64,000 nt of DNA from Bacteroidota bacterium (lineage in GTDB: Bacteria; Bacteroidota; Bacteroidia; Chitinophagales; Chitinophagaceae): positions 62,001 through 126,000 of the forward strand of contig JADJJH010000003.1 of the NCBI GenBank assembly GCA_016706595.1, in the 5' to 3' direction. Position 1 is the stretch's first letter. Each line of letters begins with the position of its first letter. The notes below the pieces were generated by a model that saw nothing but the letters and a program-made list of their open reading frames with translations, did no database searches and was not told where the DNA came from. This document shows positions 8,410 through 16,146 of this stretch, piece after piece. The position numbers were made by a program, and so were the translations under genes.

Positions 8410-9705
8410 TTAATGCTCATGATCACCTCCTCCAATTTTTGAAGAAAGAAGATAAAACGCACCTTGGGTAACAATTTTAGCATCAGAAGGCAATTCGTCG
8501 ATGATTGAAATTTCAGTATATCCTAAATCGGTGGTTCCTGGAATAACTTCTATCGATTTAAACCTTACAATTTTTTCTTTCTTTTGAACTTTGCCATCCT
8601 TGCCGTGTGTATGGGCATCATTGTTGATATGCTGATGCTCACCTTCTTCTTCAACAACTCTTTCGTCTATTCCAATTTCTTGAAAAATAAAGTACTTTTC
8701 TCCATCTTTTACTACCGCTTCCTTAGGCAAGGCTTGCACAAACGCATCACTTATATTAATATTCGCAGTTACATACATGCCGGCAATCAATCCTTTAACA
8801 TCACTAGAATTAATTTTGGAATGAACTGCAACCGTTTTACTTTCATTTGAGAACGATTTATTAATACCAAAAATGGTCGCTTTAATTGATTTATTCTGTT
8901 GATTGGTTAATACCACATCCACGGTTTGTCCTTCTTTAATTTTAAATAAATCTTTTTCGTAAACGTTTAAATCAAGGTGCATTTGACTATTATCAACGAT
9001 TTCAAAAAGGGCTTTACCCACTTCTGCATAACCACCTTTATTAATATGTATTTTTCCAATATACCCGCTAATAGGCGCTAGAATTGGAATTTGAGCCGAA
9101 TTCGAATTTGGATTCACATGGAGGGCATCCAATTTGCTTTTTGCTGCTTGCGCCTTAGCCCTTTCAACAGCCAATTTTGATTTTACTTCTTGAAATATTT
9201 TTTTTGCACTTACATTTTCATCACTTAATGTTTTTTGACGCTGATACTCTAACTCAAGATACTCAATATTGGCATTGGCTGTTTTATAGTCTTCCTGCAT
9301 TGCAATTACTTCAAGGTTTTTGATTGAGGCTAGCACTTTCCCTTTGTTAACATACGTGCCTTCTAAAATATAAATATCTTGAATTATTCCACCGATTAGT
9401 GACGAGGCATTGGCATTATTTTGTGGCGGTACGCTAGTATATCCATTCGCCTTTACCACCGAATTTAAATTACGCATTTCTACCAATCCTGTTTCAATTT
9501 TAACCGCTTGGTATTGTGTTAAACTCAATGTTAATTCTTCGGCGTCATGACTAGTTACTTGGTTTTTATCACTGGGCTCAACTTGTGATTCTGCCTCTAC
9601 ATTAGACTGTTCTGCTTTTTTACTTTCGCATGAAAATAAGGTAGATAATAAAGTTGCCAATAAAAAATTGAGTATAGCAGATTGTATATTTAGTTTGAAT
9701 TGCAT
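8410..9705 (-). CDS. RND efflux periplasmic adaptor, CusB/CzcB type
   Basis: 431 aa, membrane-fusion subunit linking the inner-membrane RND pump to the outer-membrane channel. The N-terminus (LLATLLSTLFSC) is a lipoprotein signal. A barrel-sandwich/lipoyl half follows (GGIIQDIYILEGTYVNKGK), then a helical hairpin (YKTANANIEYLELEYQRQ...AKAQAAKSKLDAL), the second lipoyl half (ILAPISGYIGKIHINKGGYA) and a beta-barrel domain. Near the C-terminus is a His-rich insert (EGEHQHINNDAHTHGKDGK), and the protein ends GGGDHEH; these are plausible metal-capture sites. It lies 7 bp downstream of the pump gene on the same strand, so one operon. The family is certain; the metal is not. Confidence 0.92.
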   Translation of the reverse strand: MQFKLNIQSAILNFLLATLLSTLFSCESKKAEQSNVEAESQVEPSDKNQVTSHDAEELTLSLTQYQAVKIETGLVEMRNLNSVVKANGYTSVPPQNNANASSLIGGIIQDIYILEGTYVNKGKVLASIKNLEVIAMQEDYKTANANIEYLELEYQRQKTLSDENVSAKKIFQEVKSKLAVERAKAQAAKSKLDALHVNPNSNSAQIPILAPISGYIGKIHINKGGYAEVGKALFEIVDNSQMHLDLNVYEKDLFKIKEGQTVDVVLTNQQNKSIKATIFGINKSFSNESKTVAVHSKINSSDVKGLIAGMYVTANINISDAFVQALPKEAVVKDGEKYFIFQEIGIDERVVEEEGEHQHINNDAHTHGKDGKVQKKEKIVRFKSIEVIPGTTDLGYTEISIIDELPSDAKIVTQGAFYLLSSKIGGGDHEH

Positions 9706-9712
9706 GTGATAA

Positions 9713-12700
9713 TTATTTTAAAGATTGGTATTGTAAATCGATGGCACTTTTGTTATACGTATGTATTGCCTCAACATATTGCTTTTTTATATCGATAGCT
9801 TGGTTTAAAAAATTAATATAATTCCAATACGTAATATCACCATTACTGAAACTTTTTTGTGCTGTGGAAATGATTTCATTGGCATATTGTAAACCTTCGT
9901 TTTCGAAATAATTGAGCACGTTTTCATTTTTATATTTGATTACTTTTTGTTGCTCACGAAGATTGTTTAATTGCCATTGGTTTTGCTCAAGTAGTTTATT
10001 ACTTTGTTTTATGCTAATTTCATTGGCTTGTATTCGTGCTTGAATCGACTTATTTAAAATGGGAATTTGCATGCCGGCGGTAAATCCTTGATAATAAAAT
10101 TGCTTATCAATACTTTGCATAAAATAACCAACGCCTAATCTGGGTTGTTTTTTAGCAAATAATATTCCGTTTTCTTTTTTTATTATTTCATTTTGACGAA
10201 GATGTAAAGCCTTAATCAAATTCAAATATTGCGCTGTGTCTTTTTCGGAAGTGGTGAATTTTAGTTCGGTTTTTGTATCCGGAATAAGTTCGATGGGATT
10301 TTGTAAAAAATAGTTGAACTGCAGTGTATACATGATCATATCCGATTGCAGTTGACTGAGCATTAAGCTTATTTCATTCTTTTTTGCTTTGGCACTTAAC
10401 ACTTCTATATTTCCACTTTCGCCGGTAGTAAATCTGAGTTGTGCATTTTTGAAAAAGTTTTCATATACACTGTCTAATTCTTTGTGTAAGGAAATCAATA
10501 AATCGCCATATAAAAATTGATAATAAGTAAGTGTGATTGCTTTTTCAAGTTCAAAAGCTTGCAAGGTATTTTGTTGATTCGCTAATTGCATCAATTCATC
10601 TTGTAATGCTTTATTGGCTTTGGTTAACTTACCTAATGGGAAATACTGTTGTACACTTACATTATGATCGAAGGCAGGTGTATTGAATTGTCCGCCTTGA
10701 TATTGAATTTGCATAGGCTCAGGATCAAAGGCAGATTTCTTGAGCGCAGCTTGTTTTTCAACCTCAAGTTGATGAATCATTAAACCGGAATTGTTTTGCT
10801 TCGCAAGCGAAATAGCTTCTTTTAGTGAAATGCTTTGTTGTGCATAGGATAAATTGCTTATCATTAAAATACTTACTAACAGACTCGCTGATTTTATTAT
10901 TTTTTGATTTGATTTTTTGAACCTCTTTTCAAATAGTAAGTATAATATAGGCAATACAATAAGGGTTAAAAAGGTCGCAGAAATTAACCCGCCAATTACC
11001 ACAGTAGCTAAAGGCTTTTGTACTTCGGCGCCACTACCATTTGAAAGTGCCATGGGTAAAAATCCAAGCGACGCTACGAAGCCTGTCATTAAAACCGGAC
11101 GTAATCGAGTTTTTGTGCCTTCAATTACTCGTTGCACCGGATCTAACACGCCTTCTTTTTGTAACTGATTAAAATAGGCGATCAGTACAATTCCATTCAA
11201 TACAGCCACACCAAATAAAGCAATAAAACCTATACCGGCCGAAATGCTAAATGGCATACCGCGAAGCCATAAAGCAAAAACACCTCCGATGGCAGAAAGA
11301 GGTATAGCAACAAAAATTAAAACAGCCTGACTCATACTATAAAAAGTAAAAAATAATAAAATGAATATGAGCACTAAGGCAATGGGTACAGCAATGCTTA
11401 ATCGTTGATTGGCCTCTTGCAAATTTTTGAATGTGCCACCATACGTTATATAATATCCAGCCGGAAGTTTAAATCCTTGAGATACACGAGCTTGAATTTC
11501 CTCAACAACCGATTTTACATCCCTACCTCTTACATTTAAACCGATTACAATTCTCCGTTTGCCGTCTTCTCTACTCACTTGAACCGGTCCTAATTCATAA
11601 CTCACATTTGCCACTTGCGAAAGAGGTACTTGATTTCCATCAGGTAGTGGAATATATAAATTACTAACATCTGCTATATCGGTCCGTAAGTCTTTTTGGA
11701 TTCTCACTACAATATCAAAGCGTTTGCTTCCCTCGTACAATTTGCCTGCGCTTTCACCGGCAAATGAACTGCGCACAATTTTATTTAATTCTTCAACATT
11801 CAATCCATACAAGGCAATTTTTGCATAATCGTATGTGATCGTAATTTGTGGTAAGCCTGAAATTTTTTCTGCTTTGATATCAGCGATACCCTCTATAGAT
11901 TGAATGCTCTTGATTAAAGCATCGGCTTTTGATGAAAGTATATCTAAGTCGTCACCGAATATTTTTATGGCTACATCGCTCCTGCTGCCGGTCATTAATT
12001 CATTAAACCGCATTTGAATGGGTTGTGATACCTCGATATTGGCACCGGGAATTTTCATCATTTCAGTTTTAATTCTTTCGCCAATTTCTTCTGTAGTTTC
12101 ATCATTTTTCCAATCTTTCTTATCATGTAAGGTAATTATCAAGTCGCCACTTTCAATTGGCATTGGGTCGGTTGGAATTTCACCGCTTCCTATTTTACTC
12201 ACTATATTCTTTACTTCAGGAAATTTAGCTTTTATCAATTTTTCATATTGGGTAGTGGTTTTAATCATTTGTGAAAGCGAGCTGCCGGTCATTATCGAAG
12301 AATTAATAGCCAAATCCCCTTCATCTAATTTGGGCATAAATTCTCCACCTAGCGAATTGTAAACCATGATGGCCAACACAAATAAAAGCAGTGTTACAGA
12401 TAGCACAATAGATTTCATTTGTAACGATTTTTGCAAGAAAGGGGTATACAAATTTTCGAAAAAGCGCATCATTTTATCGCTGAAATTTTCTGTATGCTTT
12501 GTTTTTTTAGAGAGAAACAAACTACTTAACATGGGCACATAGGTTAACGAAAGTATGAATGCTCCGATGATGGCAAAGCCAACTGTTTTTGCCATAGGTG
12601 TAAACATCTTCCCTTCGATGCCCACTAGCACAAGTATTGGTAAGTATACGATGAGAATGATCATCTCACCGAATGCTGCGCTACTTCTTATTTTCGAAGC

Positions 12701-14020
12701 GGATAAAAATACTTCTTTATCCATTTCATCTTGTGTAAGTTTTTGGCTTTTGTTAAGTTTAAATAGATGATGCATAGTGGCTTCTACAATAATTACGGCG
12801 CCATCGACAATGATTCCAAAATCAATGGCTCCTAAACTCATTAAGTTTCCACTGATGCCAAAAAGGTTCATCATGATAATAGCAAAAAGCATGGCAAGTG
12901 GAATTACTGAAGCTACAATTAAACCTGCTCGAAGATTTCCAAGAAATAATACAAGTACAAAAATTACTATCAAAGCACCTTCAATCAAGTTTTTTGTTAC
13001 GGTACTTATGGCATTATCAACTAATTTGCTACGGTCGATAAATGCTTCCGCCTTTACACCTTCTGGCAATGATTTATTGATTTGTAACATTCTTTCTTTA
13101 ACGGCCTTTACGACTTCACTCGAATTTTCTCCTTTCAACATTAAGGCCAATCCGCCTACGATTTCCCCTTTCCCATCTTTGGTAACAGCGCCGTATTTGA
13201 TGGCCGTTCCTTCTTGTACGGTGGCTACATCGCGCACCAAAATAGGGGCGCCATTTCTGTTTTTGACAACGATATTCTCAATATCCTGAATGCCATTTGC
13301 CATACCTACCCCTCGAATGATATAAGCTAAATTATCTTTTTCGATATAGGCACCACCTGTATTTTGATTGTTCTTCTCAACGGCATCAAAAATTTCGGTG
13401 GTGGTGGTGCTCATGCTATTGAGTTTATTTGGATCCACGGCAATTTCAAATTGTTTAGCCGATCCACCCCAAGTGCTAACTTCTGCTACACCTTTTACAC
13501 CCTGCAATTGTGGTACAATAATCCAATCTTGAATCGTTCGAAGTTCGGTTGCATTATATTTGGTTTCATATCCGGGCATTGCAAATACATCATATTGGTA
13601 TATTTCACCAAGTCCGGTTGTAATGGGGGCAAGAGAAGGTGAGCCAACGTATTTAGGAATTATTTCTTCAGCTTCTTTTATCCGCTGAAAAATTTGTTCG
13701 CGTGCCCAATAAATGTCGGCCTCTTCTTTAAAAACTACAGTTACCACCGATAAACCAAAACGTGAAATACTGCGCAACTCAATAACTTGCGGAATAGTTT
13801 TTACCGATTGTTCGATAGGGTAGGTGATTAATTGTTCAACCTCTTGACTAGCCAAGGTGGGCGCAGTGGTTAAAATTTGTACCTGATTATTGGTAATATC
13901 GGGCAGGGCATCAATAGGCAATGTTTTTAATGAGTATAGTCCGTAAATGAACATGGCCAAGGTGAGAACACCAACGATAAATTTATTGTGTATACTGAAA
14001 TAAATAATCTTATCTAACAC
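9713..14020 (-). CDS. heavy-metal RND pump (CzcA/CusA) fused to a TolC-like channel
   Basis: 1435 aa, against ~1040 for a normal pump. Residues 1-~1035 are a complete HME-RND transporter: first TM IHNKFIVGVLTLAMFIYGL, the proton-relay motif DFGIIVDGAVIIVE in TM4, porter motif QPIQMRFNELMTG, and final TMs ending LPILYLLFEKRFKK. IPTDPMP resembles CzcA/CnrA more than CusA, hinting at Zn/Co/Ni/Cd rather than Cu/Ag (inference). After residue ~1036 comes a second signal-like hydrophobic segment (SASLLVSILMISNLSYAQ) and then ~375 aa of TolC/CzcC-type outer-membrane factor (SLKEAISLAKQNN, long helices, YYQFLYGDLLI). The reading frame is continuous through the joint. Pump and channel are therefore made as one polypeptide, possibly cleaved at the internal signal. 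Confidence 0.93.
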   Translation of the reverse strand: MLDKIIYFSIHNKFIVGVLTLAMFIYGLYSLKTLPIDALPDITNNQVQILTTAPTLASQEVEQLITYPIEQSVKTIPQVIELRSISRFGLSVVTVVFKEEADIYWAREQIFQRIKEAEEIIPKYVGSPSLAPITTGLGEIYQYDVFAMPGYETKYNATELRTIQDWIIVPQLQGVKGVAEVSTWGGSAKQFEIAVDPNKLNSMSTTTTEIFDAVEKNNQNTGGAYIEKDNLAYIIRGVGMANGIQDIENIVVKNRNGAPILVRDVATVQEGTAIKYGAVTKDGKGEIVGGLALMLKGENSSEVVKAVKERMLQINKSLPEGVKAEAFIDRSKLVDNAISTVTKNLIEGALIVIFVLVLFLGNLRAGLIVASVIPLAMLFAIIMMNLFGISGNLMSLGAIDFGIIVDGAVIIVEATMHHLFKLNKSQKLTQDEMDKEVFLSASKIRSSAAFGEMIILIVYLPILVLVGIEGKMFTPMAKTVGFAIIGAFILSLTYVPMLSSLFLSKKTKHTENFSDKMMRFFENLYTPFLQKSLQMKSIVLSVTLLLFVLAIMVYNSLGGEFMPKLDEGDLAINSSIMTGSSLSQMIKTTTQYEKLIKAKFPEVKNIVSKIGSGEIPTDPMPIESGDLIITLHDKKDWKNDETTEEIGERIKTEMMKIPGANIEVSQPIQMRFNELMTGSRSDVAIKIFGDDLDILSSKADALIKSIQSIEGIADIKAEKISGLPQITITYDYAKIALYGLNVEELNKIVRSSFAGESAGKLYEGSKRFDIVVRIQKDLRTDIADVSNLYIPLPDGNQVPLSQVANVSYELGPVQVSREDGKRRIVIGLNVRGRDVKSVVEEIQARVSQGFKLPAGYYITYGGTFKNLQEANQRLSIAVPIALVLIFILLFFTFYSMSQAVLIFVAIPLSAIGGVFALWLRGMPFSISAGIGFIALFGVAVLNGIVLIAYFNQLQKEGVLDPVQRVIEGTKTRLRPVLMTGFVASLGFLPMALSNGSGAEVQKPLATVVIGGLISATFLTLIVLPILYLLFEKRFKKSNQKIIKSASLLVSILMISNLSYAQQSISLKEAISLAKQNNSGLMIHQLEVEKQAALKKSAFDPEPMQIQYQGGQFNTPAFDHNVSVQQYFPLGKLTKANKALQDELMQLANQQNTLQAFELEKAITLTYYQFLYGDLLISLHKELDSVYENFFKNAQLRFTTGESGNIEVLSAKAKKNEISLMLSQLQSDMIMYTLQFNYFLQNPIELIPDTKTELKFTTSEKDTAQYLNLIKALHLRQNEIIKKENGILFAKKQPRLGVGYFMQSIDKQFYYQGFTAGMQIPILNKSIQARIQANEISIKQSNKLLEQNQWQLNNLREQQKVIKYKNENVLNYFENEGLQYANEIISTAQKSFSNGDITYWNYINFLNQAIDIKKQYVEAIHTYNKSAIDLQYQSLK

Positions 14021-14033
14021 GTGATGATAGTTT

Positions 14034-14159
14034 AAGTGTAATTGAAAATTATGCGAATGCCGAAATACTATCGCTTGGCTTGAGTGTATGCCACTAAAGT
14101 TTGCTAAATGATTGCATAAAAAAAATTATACAATTAAGCATTTGTTTTCAATTACACTT
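14034..14159. repeat. 126-bp element bounded by perfect 15-bp inverted repeats
   Basis: AAGTGTAATTGAAAA (14034-14048) and its exact reverse complement (14145-14159) bracket the gap between the pump start and the small Cys/His-rich gene; the right arm covers that gene's last codons and stop. An inner pair (TTATGCGAAT / ATTGCATAA) extends the potential stem. No target-site duplication is seen, so a regulatory hairpin is as likely as a MITE. Confidence 0.6.
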
Positions 14160-14475
14160 TGGGAGGCTGCCAAATGATAGACGAAATATCTTTTGTATAG
14201 GAGGTAGCATAAAATGACACTTTCTTATCAATACAAACTGCCGATTGAGAAAGAATATAAAATTTGGGCATACTCGGTTGCATAATAGAAATGCCACAAC
14301 AAGCACAAGTACAAAAAGGCGAACAATGATCTTCATCTTGTTCGTGATGTTCATGATTGGCTTGATGTTGTAATTCAGTTTGACTAGAGGTGGCATGGCA
14401 TGCATGCATATCAGCACACGGTAATACCGAGAGGATAAGAATATAGAATGAGAATATGAGCCAGAGATTTTTCAA
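14152..14475 (-). CDS. small secreted Cys/His-rich protein (DUF6660-like)
   Basis: 107 aa with a signal peptide (MKNLWLIFSFYILILSVLPC) followed by a dense metal-ligand region: ADMHACHATS, NHEHHEQDEDHCSPFCTCAC and CGIS. It resembles the small proteins annotated DUF6660 that often sit next to CusA/CzcA operons in Bacteroidota. It precedes the pump and adaptor on the same strand, so it is probably their first gene. A periplasmic metal buffer or sensor is a reasonable inference; no enzymatic motif is visible. Overlapping frames in the same place lack this composition and are not credible. Confidence 0.8.
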   Translation of the reverse strand: MKNLWLIFSFYILILSVLPCADMHACHATSSQTELQHQANHEHHEQDEDHCSPFCTCACCGISIMQPSMPKFYILSQSAVCIDKKVSFYATSYTKDISSIIWQPPKV

Positions 14476-14574
14476 CCAAACAAATGTAAGGAACTTGTGA
14501 TATTATTTGCAATAGAAGTAAAATGAATTGTAATACACCGAAAGGCAACTAAAATTCATACGTGTTTCCAAAAC

Positions 14575-14682
14575 ATCCCAGATGAGTTTGTCTGTTGACA
14601 AACAGGGCATACGAGTTTTTGATTGTCATAGCTATCGGCAGCGTTGACTGTAGTCAATCAAGTGTCCCGTATGTCTGGGATT
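14575..14682. repeat. hairpin-repeat family, copy E1
   Basis: Outer arms TCCCAGA/TCTGGGA enclose CATACGAGTTTTTGATTG and a partly complementary right arm. The apex contains the perfect mini-palindrome TTGACT-gt-AGTCAA (14644-14657), preceded by GCAGCG as in the other copies. The arms pair less well than in copies A-C. Directly followed by copy E2. Confidence 0.6.
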
Positions 14683-14711
14683 CACTTCACTAAGTAATGT
14701 TTGCAAGTATA

Positions 14712-14842
14712 CTAAGTGTTTGATGAAAAGGCGTCAAATTCAAGTGTGCCGAAGCCTTGAAAATAGGAAGTTTACTGGGTTAAATGACCTATTGGAAAGG
14801 CAAGGATGACGATGTAGTTGGCGTTTTCTTGCAAACACTAGT
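14712..14842. repeat. hairpin-repeat family, copy E2
   Basis: ACTAAGTGTTTG at the left pairs with CAAACACTAGT at the right, and the stem continues inward (GAAAAGGCGTCAA / GTTGGCGTTTTC; AATAGG / CCTATT). The apex is AGTTTACTGGGTTAAAT. The right arm contains the TAG stop codon (14840-14838) of the bestrophin gene, so it lies at that gene's 3' end. Confidence 0.65.
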
Positions 14843-15725
14843 TAAAAATATTATCTACATTATGATGAATATTCAAAGCGATCTTCTCGGTAGGCAAATC
14901 ATTGGTATCGCCGCCAAAAGGATCTTCAATTTCTTCGGCAATTAACTCAAGGCTTGCTAAAACATAAAAAATAAATACTACGACCGGTATGGCTAAATAA
15001 GCCAATGTAAACGAATACCCAAAGGGCAAAGTCATTACATAGCCAAATACAAACTTTTTTAAAAACACACTATATGAAAATGGAATAGGGGTATTTTTAA
15101 TGCGTTCGCAAGCACCACAAATATTGGTAAACGATCGTAATTCTTCTTGCAAAAAAATTAATTGCAAATCACTGAGCTTGCCTTGTGCATTTAATTGTCC
15201 GATACGCTGGTACATAATATCAGCCACTTGGTTTGGAATGTGTTTTTCTTTGTCAATATGCTGTGTGATATGGTTTTCTACTTCTTTATCGAATAATTCC
15301 CAATTCGCTTTCGAACTCAATAAATGATTTTTTAAAGCAAACGCATAAGCCGGTATAATTTTACGAAAGAAGTTTCGATTTTCGAGGTCATCTTTTGCTA
15401 ATAAGGCATTTAATTTTAAAGCCAAATTGCGTGAGTTGTTTGTAAGGTCGCCCCATTGCTTGCGTCCTTCCCACCATCGGTCGTAAGCCGAATTGGTGCG
15501 GAAAACCAATAAAAATGAAATAACACCTCCTAATATGGCGTGCATGAGTGGGACATGTTTAAGCGGGCTATTTTCACTCAGTTGAAAATATTCTTTCTCT
15601 AAAAAGATGATAATGCCTGAGTAGGCAGCAATACCAAGCATGAGTGGAAATAAAATGCGTATGGTATCGCCTTTATGTACTCTAAAAATAAAGGTGAACC
15701 AGTCTTTAGGGTTGTATTGAATCAT
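14838..15725 (-). CDS. bestrophin-family anion channel
   Basis: 295 aa from ATG 15725-15723. An in-frame start farther upstream (15866) would add 47 residues translated from a GGGGTTCGGGGTTT-type intergenic repeat, so it is rejected; MIQYNPKDWFTFIFRVHKGD is the usual family N-terminus. The hallmark FRTNSAYDRWWEGRKQWG is present, with hydrophobic segments near residues 25-45, 55-75 and a C-terminal pair (YSVFLKKFVFGYVMTLPFGY, PVVVFIFYVLASLELIAEEI) and the conserved EIEDPFGGDTNDLP end. Bacterial bestrophins are pentameric inner-membrane ion channels. The downstream space holds hairpin copies E1/E2. Confidence 0.92.
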   Translation of the reverse strand: MIQYNPKDWFTFIFRVHKGDTIRILFPLMLGIAAYSGIIIFLEKEYFQLSENSPLKHVPLMHAILGGVISFLLVFRTNSAYDRWWEGRKQWGDLTNNSRNLALKLNALLAKDDLENRNFFRKIIPAYAFALKNHLLSSKANWELFDKEVENHITQHIDKEKHIPNQVADIMYQRIGQLNAQGKLSDLQLIFLQEELRSFTNICGACERIKNTPIPFSYSVFLKKFVFGYVMTLPFGYSFTLAYLAIPVVVFIFYVLASLELIAEEIEDPFGGDTNDLPTEKIALNIHHNVDNIFN

Positions 15726-16067
15726 TGAATATGGGGTTCGGGGTTTGGGGTTCGTAGAATTCGGGTAAAAATAGGGAAATTCAATATGAATCGAATATGC
15801 TTTATTGTTAGAAGGCTTCATGGTGTACCGGTGATGAACGGAGCGTCGCCAACCCGCTTCATTCATTTACTGTCGATGACCCACAAAAGATAAATAGCAA
15901 TTAAATAGATGATCTGAAAATATTGATGAAACATGCATGCACACCAATTCTATGAAATGAGGCATATTTATTGCCGTGAAACTAATAGGAAAGTTTGTAT
16001 GCCGAATGACATGTGACAAATTGAAAGAAATAAATAAAAACACATGAAAAATCTGTGTAAAACTTAG

Positions 16068-16098
16068 TTTGAATTTTAATCTTCAAACATTACCTTTG
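16068..16098 (+). promoter_or_regulatory. full-consensus promoter of atpD
   Basis: TTTG (16068-16071), a 19-nt spacer, then TACCTTTG (16091-16098): an exact match to the Bacteroidota housekeeping promoter TTTG-N19-TAnnTTTG. The predicted 5' UTR is about 45 nt. The rest of the 420-bp gap upstream (15726-16067) shows only AT-rich sequence and repeat remnants. Confidence 0.85.
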
Positions 16099-16146
16099 CG
16101 CCAAAATTAAAAACCCTAGGGTTCAATCTCATACAATACACTCGTT

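Noticed and set aside
12777..13289. 170-codon frame opposite the efflux pump gene
   Set aside because: Antisense of a strongly conserved pump region; long antisense frames are common over such codon usage.
14148..14417. Alternative 89-codon frame over the small Cys/His-rich gene
   Set aside because: The frame at 14152-14475 has a signal peptide and a coherent metal-ligand cluster; the alternative is a shifted reading of the same DNA.
15726..15866. N-terminal extension of the bestrophin gene
   Set aside because: Its residues (PNSTNPKPRTPYS) come from a GGGGTTCGGGGTTT repeat; the normal family start is Met at 15725.
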